A stretch of 64,000 bases of DNA from Terriglobia bacterium (GTDB taxonomy: Bacteria > Acidobacteriota > Terriglobia > Acidiferrales > UBA7541), in assembly GCA_020073605.1 (NCBI GenBank), contig JAIQEW010000014.1, positions 42,038 through 106,037 of the forward strand, given 5' to 3'. This document shows positions 59,045 through 64,000 of the stretch, piece after piece. Positions within the stretch are counted from its first letter, which is position 1, and every line of letters begins with the position of its first letter. Made by a program: the position numbers and the translations under genes. The notes under the pieces are model-generated. The model was not told the origin of the DNA, searched no databases, and worked only from the letters and a program-made list of their open reading frames with translations.

Positions 59045-59731
59045 TTGGAGCCGATACTCAAGACTGAAAATTTGTGGAAAGTCTATCGCACGGGCAAGAT
59101 GGACGTGCCCGCGCTGCGAGGGGTCAGCATCTCCATCCTTCCGGGCGAGTTCGTTTCGATCATGGGGCCCTCGGGTTGCGGGAAATCGACGCTCCTCCAC
59201 GTGATCGGAGGCCTGGCGCAGGCGACCTCGGGGCGTGTCCTACTCGACGGCAACGACTTGACGACGATGAACGACGCCGCTCGGACGCTGCTCCGCCGCC
59301 ACAAGGTCGGTTTCGTGTTCCAGCGGTTCAACCTTCTGCCGACTCTCGACACGTATCACAACATCGTGCTCGCGCAGCATATCCACGGAAACGGCTTTGA
59401 CCCACACCGCTTCGAAGCCGTCGCGAACCTGCTGGGGCTTAGCGAGCGGCTGCATCACAAACCGTCGGAACTTTCCGGCGGAGAGCAGCAGCGCGTAGCG
59501 CTGGCGCGCGCCATCATCAGCGAGCCCAAGATCGTCCTCGCCGATGAGCCGACCGGAAACCTCGACACGAAGAGCTCCGCGACGGTCCTCGCGCTGCTTC
59601 GCCAGCTCAACAAGGATCTCGGCCAGACTATCGTCATGATCACGCACAATCCCGACGCAGCGACCTATGGCGATCGCGTGTTGCACATGCGCGACGGCTT
59701 GGTCGTGGACGGTTCGGCAGCCCAATCCTGA
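59045..59731 (+). CDS. ABC transporter ATP-binding protein, MacB/LolD type
   Basis: A 228-residue ATPase. Walker A is GPSGCGKS, the Q-loop is [17 protein letters not shown], the signature is LSGGEQQR, Walker B is [12 protein letters not shown], and the switch His is in MITHNPDA. It is the second LolD-like ATPase in the window and is separate from that at 30644. It follows the permease by 151 bases, with no repeat in the gap. It starts at TTG (59045) after GGGAG. It powers the permease encoded upstream. Confidence 0.92.
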   Translation: MEPILKTENLWKVYRTGKMDVPALRGVSISILPGEFVSIMGPSGCGKSTLLHVIGGLAQATSGRVLLDGNDLTTMNDAARTLLRRHKVGFVFQRFNLLPTLDTYHNIVLAQHIHGNGFDPHRFEAVANLLGLSERLHHKPSELSGGEQQRVALARAIISEPKIVLADEPTGNLDTKSSATVLALLRQLNKDLGQTIVMITHNPDAATYGDRVLHMRDGLVVDGSAAQS

Positions 59732-59732
59732 T

Positions 59733-60137
59733 ATGCGCTCCCTTTGGCGAGGAATCGTTCGCGTTATCTTCTGGTCGTACGAGCGCGGCAGCTGGCCCTA
59801 CGATGTGCTGGTGATCGCGATCGTCGTTTTCGTGCTGGCGTCGCCGAGAAGTTGGTTCCACGACCGGCCGCAATCGGGAGCAGCCGTGAGCGCGAGCGTC
59901 GAGCTCGTCTCCGAAGACTCCGACGGCCAGACTCGCACGTACCGCGTGGCCGCAGCCGCGCTTTCTCCCGAAAAGCGCGCGGCAAGGCCGACGCCGGAGC
60001 TCGAGCGTGAAACGCACGCGATTCTGGGCCGCACGGTCGATGATCTGAAAGGGCGCACGTTTCAGGTGCTGCGCATCGATCCCGTGCTTGCCGGCGACGG
60101 CTCGGTGGCGTATTACGACGTGATGGTTCGTCTTTAG
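59733..60137 (+). CDS. Small membrane protein, 134 residues
   Basis: A single membrane helix (WPYDVLVIAIVVFVLASP) near residue 19 leads to a short periplasmic domain (SASVELVSEDSDGQTRTYRV, THAILGRTVDDLKGRTFQVL). The start is the ATG at 59733, one base after the ATPase stop, so it belongs to the same operon. It is not matched to a named family. It may be an accessory subunit of the ABC system. Confidence 0.7.
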   Translation: MRSLWRGIVRVIFWSYERGSWPYDVLVIAIVVFVLASPRSWFHDRPQSGAAVSASVELVSEDSDGQTRTYRVAAAALSPEKRAARPTPELERETHAILGRTVDDLKGRTFQVLRIDPVLAGDGSVAYYDVMVRL

Positions 60138-60202
60138 ACGCGCGGTTGCGCTGATCTTGCTCGGTGCGTGTCCGGACGCCCGATGGGGGAGGAGGTGCTA
60201 CG

Positions 60203-61639
60203 GTGGCCACTGCAAATGCCGCTCGACCAACCCATGAACGCGTGGAATCAGCGGTCCGCGAGCTGATATCCCTGCTCGACCGCCGTGCGACCACCGCCGA
60301 GGCCGTCCGCGAACATCACAGCCACGGAGAGTCCTACCATCCGGCGGCGATGCCGGACGTCGTCTGCTTCCCGCATTCGACCGAAGAGGTCAGCGCGATC
60401 CTGAAGATCAGCTCGAAGCATCAGGTTCCCGTGATCGCATTCGGCGGCGGCACCTCCATGGAGGCGCAAGTGAATGCGATCCATGGCGGCATCACCATCG
60501 ACATGCGCGAGATGAACAATATCCTGCGGATCAACGCGGAAGACTTGCAGGCGACCGTCGAAGCGGGAGTGTCACGATTGCAGCTTCAGAAGGCGCTCGT
60601 CAATACCGGCTTCACATTCTTCATCGATCCCGGCGCCGACGCGACGATCGGCGGCATGACGTCCACGCGCGCTTCCGGGACGACGGCGGTTCGCTACGGC
60701 ACGATGCGCGAAAATGTGATGGCGCTCAAGGTCGTGCTGGCCGACGGCCGCGTCATCAAGACCGGCTCACGCGCCCGCAAATCCGCCGCGGGCTACGACC
60801 TCACGCACCTCTTCGTGGGCGCCGAGGGCACGCTTGGCGTGATCACGGAAATCACGCTGCGGCTGCACCCGCAGCCGGAAGCTGTCGGAGCGGCAAGCTG
60901 CACCTTCGCGACGATCCGCGACGCGGTGGAGACAGCGATCGAAGTGATCCAACTCGGCGTGCCCGTGGCTCGCATCGAGCTGATGGACGAAATCCAGATC
61001 GACGCCTGCAACCGCCACTCGAAAACGAATTATCCCGTCGCGCCGATCCTATTCTTCGAATTTCACGGCGACAGCGAAAGTTACGTCAAGGACCAAGCGG
61101 AAACCGTGCGCAAGCTGGCGGGCGAACATCACGGAAGCGGGTTTCACTGGTTCGCGACTCCGGAAGAGCGCGAGACGCTCTGGAAGATGCGGCACGAGGC
61201 CTATTTCGCAAATCTGGGGATGCGCAAGGGCGCGAAGATGTTTACAACCGATATCTGCGTTCCGATTTCCCGTCTTGCGGACTGCATCGTCGAATCGAAG
61301 AAGGATGCCGCGAGCGCGTCTTTCCCGGCCCCGGTTGTGGGGCACGTCGGCGACGGCAATTTCCATATGTCCTTCATGCTCGATCCGAATAATCCCGCTG
61401 AGCTTGCCGAAGCGAAGGTGTTGGAAAAGAAGATCATTCTGCGCGCCCTCGAAATGGGCGGCACATGCACCGGTGAGCACGGCATCGGTGCGGGTAGGCA
61501 GCAATATCTGCCCATCGAGCACGGCGGAGGACTCGACGTGATGCGCGCGATCAAGCGCGCCCTCGATCCGGACAACCGGATGAATCCGGGAAAAATGGTC
61601 GAGCCGCAGGCGCTCTACGGCGGCTCAGAATCAGCTTGA
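60203..61639 (+). CDS. FAD-binding oxidoreductase (D-lactate/D-2-hydroxyacid dehydrogenase type)
   Basis: A 478-residue flavoprotein with FAD-binding PCMH domain (VIAFGGGTSMEAQVNAIHGG, IDPGADATIGGMTSTRASGT) and the C-terminal FAD-linked oxidase domain (HVGDGNFHMSFM, GGTCTGEHGIGAGR). It is close to GlcD/DLD-type D-lactate dehydrogenases, which oxidise D-2-hydroxyacids and pass electrons to the quinone pool or cytochrome. The start is the GTG at 60203 after GGGAGGAGG; the earlier GTG at 60164 is rejected. It is followed by an MFS carrier, then by an FMN 2-hydroxyacid dehydrogenase on the opposite strand. Confidence 0.9.
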   Translation: MATANAARPTHERVESAVRELISLLDRRATTAEAVREHHSHGESYHPAAMPDVVCFPHSTEEVSAILKISSKHQVPVIAFGGGTSMEAQVNAIHGGITIDMREMNNILRINAEDLQATVEAGVSRLQLQKALVNTGFTFFIDPGADATIGGMTSTRASGTTAVRYGTMRENVMALKVVLADGRVIKTGSRARKSAAGYDLTHLFVGAEGTLGVITEITLRLHPQPEAVGAASCTFATIRDAVETAIEVIQLGVPVARIELMDEIQIDACNRHSKTNYPVAPILFFEFHGDSESYVKDQAETVRKLAGEHHGSGFHWFATPEERETLWKMRHEAYFANLGMRKGAKMFTTDICVPISRLADCIVESKKDAASASFPAPVVGHVGDGNFHMSFMLDPNNPAELAEAKVLEKKIILRALEMGGTCTGEHGIGAGRQQYLPIEHGGGLDVMRAIKRALDPDNRMNPGKMVEPQALYGGSESA

Positions 61640-61690
61640 CCGCCCGGTCCCGATGAGCGATAAGGTCGGGCGTCTCTTCCGAACTTCAGG

Positions 61691-63082
61691 TTGACTCGCG
61701 CGACAGCGAACACTTTGGCTACCCGCACATCCACGGAGCCCGCTCCCGCAGTGCAGCACCCCTCTCTCCGCTACGCCTGGTACGTCGTCTTCGTGCTGAT
61801 GCTGTGCTACACGCTTTCGTTCGTCGACCGGCAGATTCTGAGCCTCCTCGTCGGGCCGATTAAGCGCGATCTCGCGATCAGCGATACGCGGATCGGTTTG
61901 CTCCTGGGTTTCGCGTTTGCCGTCTTCTATACGTTCGCGGGATTGCCGATCGGCCGGATTGTGGACACTTACGGGCGGCGAAACCCCATCGCCATCGGCA
62001 TCTTTTTGTGGAGCATCATGACGGGTCTTTGCAGCGCCGCAAGGAGCTACGGGACGCTGTTTCTGGCTCGCATTGGAGTCGGAGTGGGCGAGGCGACTCT
62101 TTCGCCCGCCGCGTTTTCGCTGATCTCGGACTATTTCCCCGCCCAGCAACTGGGCCTCGCCATCAGCGTCTATACGATGGGAATATTCCTCGGCTCGGGC
62201 GTTGCGCTTGCCATCGGCGGCACCATCGTGGACACCGTGATGCGGATGCCGGCGCTGCATCTCCCGATTCTCGGGACGATCGCCACGTGGCGACTTTCGT
62301 TTCTCCTCGTCGGCCTTCCGGGACTGTTGATTGCGCTGCTGGTCTATACGGTGCGCGAGCCTCTGCGCAAGAACGTCCTGCGCGATGCGGCTGGCCGCGC
62401 GGCCAAGCTCAGCGTGTGGGACGGGTTCAAGCACATCGGCCATCGCTGGCAATCGTTCTGGGGCATGGCCATCGCGATGATCTTCCAGGCTCTGGGGAGT
62501 TACGCCTTCCTTTCATGGGCGCCCACTTTCTTTCAGCGCATGCACGGATGGACGGCGGGCCAGGCGGGCAGGGCCTTGGGCGTTCTGGTGCTGGTCTTCG
62601 GCTGCCTGGGAATGTACGTAGGCGGCTCATTGTGCGACCGCTGGCTGCGCAAAGGCGTTGGCGAGGGTCCGCTGAAGGTGGCCGTGATCAGCGCCGCGGG
62701 ATCTGGGATTTTCTTGGGGCTTGCGATGTTGATGCGGAGTCCGTATGCGTCCATCGCGCTGATCGGGCCGGGCCTGTTTTTTCAAGCCATGCCGATCGGC
62801 ACCGTGTACGCAGCGGTGCAGCTGATCTTCCCCAATCAAGTTCGCGGACAGGTTTCGGCGCTATTCATGTTTGTTTTGAATCTGGGCGGAATCGGCCTGG
62901 GGCCGCTGATCCCCGGAGTGCTCAACAACTATTTCTTCAGGAACGAAAGGATGCTCGGGCCTTCGGTTTCCATCACGATCGCGATGGCTTCCGCCTGCAT
63001 GCTGGTGATCCTTCCGCTGACGTATCGTCACTACCGGCGAGACTACCACGCGCTGAATTCATCCACCGCGAGCGCGCCATAG
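61691..63082 (+). CDS. MFS transporter (spinster-like)
   Basis: A 463-residue protein of 12 predicted helices. The N-terminal half has YAWYVVFVLMLCYTLSFVDR, LLGFAFAVFYTFAGLPIGR and the MFS D-R-x-G-R-R/Y-G-R-R motif (VDTYGRRNP). The C-terminal half has a GSLCDRWLRKG loop. The spinster-like pattern covers lipid and small-acid carriers. Context suggests a 2-hydroxyacid carrier, but this is not proven. The start is the TTG at 61691. It lies 51 bases after the FAD dehydrogenase and probably belongs to the same transcript. Confidence 0.85.
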   Translation: MTRATANTLATRTSTEPAPAVQHPSLRYAWYVVFVLMLCYTLSFVDRQILSLLVGPIKRDLAISDTRIGLLLGFAFAVFYTFAGLPIGRIVDTYGRRNPIAIGIFLWSIMTGLCSAARSYGTLFLARIGVGVGEATLSPAAFSLISDYFPAQQLGLAISVYTMGIFLGSGVALAIGGTIVDTVMRMPALHLPILGTIATWRLSFLLVGLPGLLIALLVYTVREPLRKNVLRDAAGRAAKLSVWDGFKHIGHRWQSFWGMAIAMIFQALGSYAFLSWAPTFFQRMHGWTAGQAGRALGVLVLVFGCLGMYVGGSLCDRWLRKGVGEGPLKVAVISAAGSGIFLGLAMLMRSPYASIALIGPGLFFQAMPIGTVYAAVQLIFPNQVRGQVSALFMFVLNLGGIGLGPLIPGVLNNYFFRNERMLGPSVSITIAMASACMLVILPLTYRHYRRDYHALNSSTASAP

Positions 63083-63085
63083 GGC

Positions 63086-64000
63086 TCAGGGCATCGAAGC
63101 CCAGGCGGCGGGGACGTCCACGTACGATCTGTCCAGTTCGTGGACCGATTCGCAGCCAAGCAGCGCGAGTGTGCGCTCCAAGTCGGCGCGCAAAATCGCG
63201 AGAGCTCGGCTCACTCCTGCTTCTCCGGCAGCGCCAAGCCCGTACGCGTATGCGCGGCCGATCAGAACGGCCTTCGCGCCTAGGCAGATTGCCTTCGCGA
63301 TGTCGCTCCCGCGCCGGATGCCTCCGTCCATCAGGACCTCGGCGCGGCCGTTCACAGCCTTCACGACCTCCGGCAGCGCGCGCAGCGTCGCGGCGACGCC
63401 ATCGAGCTGCCTTCCGCCGTGATTGGACACGACCACGCCCGCAGCGCCCTCATCGAGCGCGCGGCGCGCGTCGTCGCCAGTCAGCACTCCCTTGACCACA
63501 ATCGGTCCCGGCCACGCCTTGCGGATCCACCGCAGGTCTTCCCACGTGACGACCGACCGCGCCAGGCTGGCCTGCGTTTCGGCCAGCGGCAGGGGGCCGC
63601 GCCCCGGCACGATTACGTTTGGAAGCTCGAGCATGCGCCCGTCGAGCAAGAAACCGGCGAGCCACCCGGGATGCGCAAGCACTTGTGGCAGGAATCGAAT
63701 CTTGGCGAGGAGATTGTTGCCGGTTAAGGTTGCGGCGCCGTTGCGCACGTCGCGCTCGCGGAAGCCAAATGTTCCCGTATCGATTGTGATTGCAAGAGCA
63801 GTGAATCCAGCCGCTCGCGCCCGCCCGAGCGCTGCCTCGGCAGCCTCACGCCCTCCGACGAGATAGAGCTGATACCATCGCGGCCCGGAAGTGGCCGCAG
63901 CAACCTCCTCCAGCCGGCATCCCGATATTGTCGTGAGTGTGAATCCCACTCCCGCTTTTCCCGCCGCTTCTGCGGCACGCACCTCGCCGTGCGGATAGAT
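63086..64000 (-). CDS. FMN-dependent alpha-hydroxyacid dehydrogenase (cut by window end)
   Basis: The C-terminal 305 residues of an LldD/glycolate oxidase-family enzyme. The frame is open through the window edge (IYPHGEVRAAEAAG at the cut), so the N-terminus is missing. Conserved pieces are WYQLYL, GPIVVKGVL (FMN phosphate lysine), VVSNHGGRQLDG (catalytic His and Arg) and MDGGIRRGSDI. These enzymes oxidise L-lactate, glycolate or other 2-hydroxyacids. The converging D-lactate-type enzyme and the carrier suggest a lactate or glycolate use locus. Confidence 0.9.
   Translation of the reverse strand: MYPHGEVRAAEAAGKAGVGFTLTTISGCRLEEVAAATSGPRWYQLYLVGGREAAEAALGRARAAGFTALAITIDTGTFGFRERDVRNGAATLTGNNLLAKIRFLPQVLAHPGWLAGFLLDGRMLELPNVIVPGRGPLPLAETQASLARSVVTWEDLRWIRKAWPGPIVVKGVLTGDDARRALDEGAAGVVVSNHGGRQLDGVAATLRALPEVVKAVNGRAEVLMDGGIRRGSDIAKAICLGAKAVLIGRAYAYGLGAAGEAGVSRALAILRADLERTLALLGCESVHELDRSYVDVPAAWASMP

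Noticed and set aside
62008..63495. 495-codon plus-strand ORF overlapping the MFS gene and the FMN enzyme
   Set aside because: It is out of frame with the MFS protein and antisense to the FMN dehydrogenase. The composition is Arg/Gly/Ala filler.

Overview
The window reads as a contiguous piece of a high-GC, Gram-negative, diderm bacterial chromosome. The phylum is most likely Acidobacteriota; this is an inference from gene content, not from a marker tree. Pointers are abundant PilZ proteins, ECF sigma/anti-sigma pairs followed by DUF4097 beta-helix proteins, TIG/YVTN beta-propeller lipoproteins, haem-containing PQQ-type propellers, a large bamA-ompH region, and REP-like hairpins. No rRNA, tRNA or CRISPR array was found. 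Genes are dense, many overlap by ATGA, TGATG or TTGA junctions, and nearly every long antisense ORF is a GC-driven shadow.

Layout. 1-5.8 kb: MFS tail, aldo/keto reductase, hydrolase coupled to a tandem-PilZ protein, another PilZ protein, HAD phosphatase, class V aminotransferase. 5.9-12.4 kb (minus): TonB-like protein, rsmD, recG, a cytochrome/PQQ-propeller protein. 12.5-14.5 kb: lower-GC accessory patch of small unknown genes. 14.5-20.3 kb (plus): Tat-exported transglutaminase, then ECF sigma, anti-sigma with HEAT-like repeats, and two DUF4097 proteins, one with ten exact 18-residue repeats. 20.3-22.8 kb: a mobile and polymorphic patch with a truncated RHS tip, a putative immunity gene, a RAYT transposase and REP-like palindromes with a 117-bp direct repeat. 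22.8-27.3 kb (minus): a second ECF/anti-sigma/DUF4097 module, shikimate kinase, and unknown genes.

27.4-42 kb (plus): lysS, a LolC/E permease, a LolD ATPase, clpC, bamA, a giant surface-type propeller lipoprotein, and ompH with a near-consensus promoter and a strong terminator, then peroxiredoxin. This is an envelope-biogenesis and stress block. 42-46.5 kb: cytochrome c, Nramp transporter, DUF3467, PilZ, GGDEF, CDGSH. 46.5-49.6 kb (minus): a complete protein-thiocarboxylate cysteine pathway (cysM, Mec-type JAMM protease, ubiquitin-like sulfur carrier, MoeZ-type activator). The carrier ends in GG-AR and so needs trimming.

49.7-53.3 kb: a second haem/PQQ-propeller protein, small unknown genes and a MITE-like hairpin element. 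53.4-60.1 kb (plus): carotenoid oxygenase, receiver-like protein, a frameshifted secreted protein, a SnoaL-like protein, then a LolA/DUF4292-like lipoprotein with an ABC permease and ATPase. 60.2-64 kb: FAD-linked D-2-hydroxyacid dehydrogenase, MFS carrier and FMN-linked 2-hydroxyacid dehydrogenase (cut by the window end), probably lactate or glycolate use.

The most system-like candidates are the sulfur-carrier cluster with its built-in maturation tail, the paired ECF/anti-sigma/beta-helix modules, and the RHS-tip/immunity/RAYT patch. None is claimed as new without database comparison.
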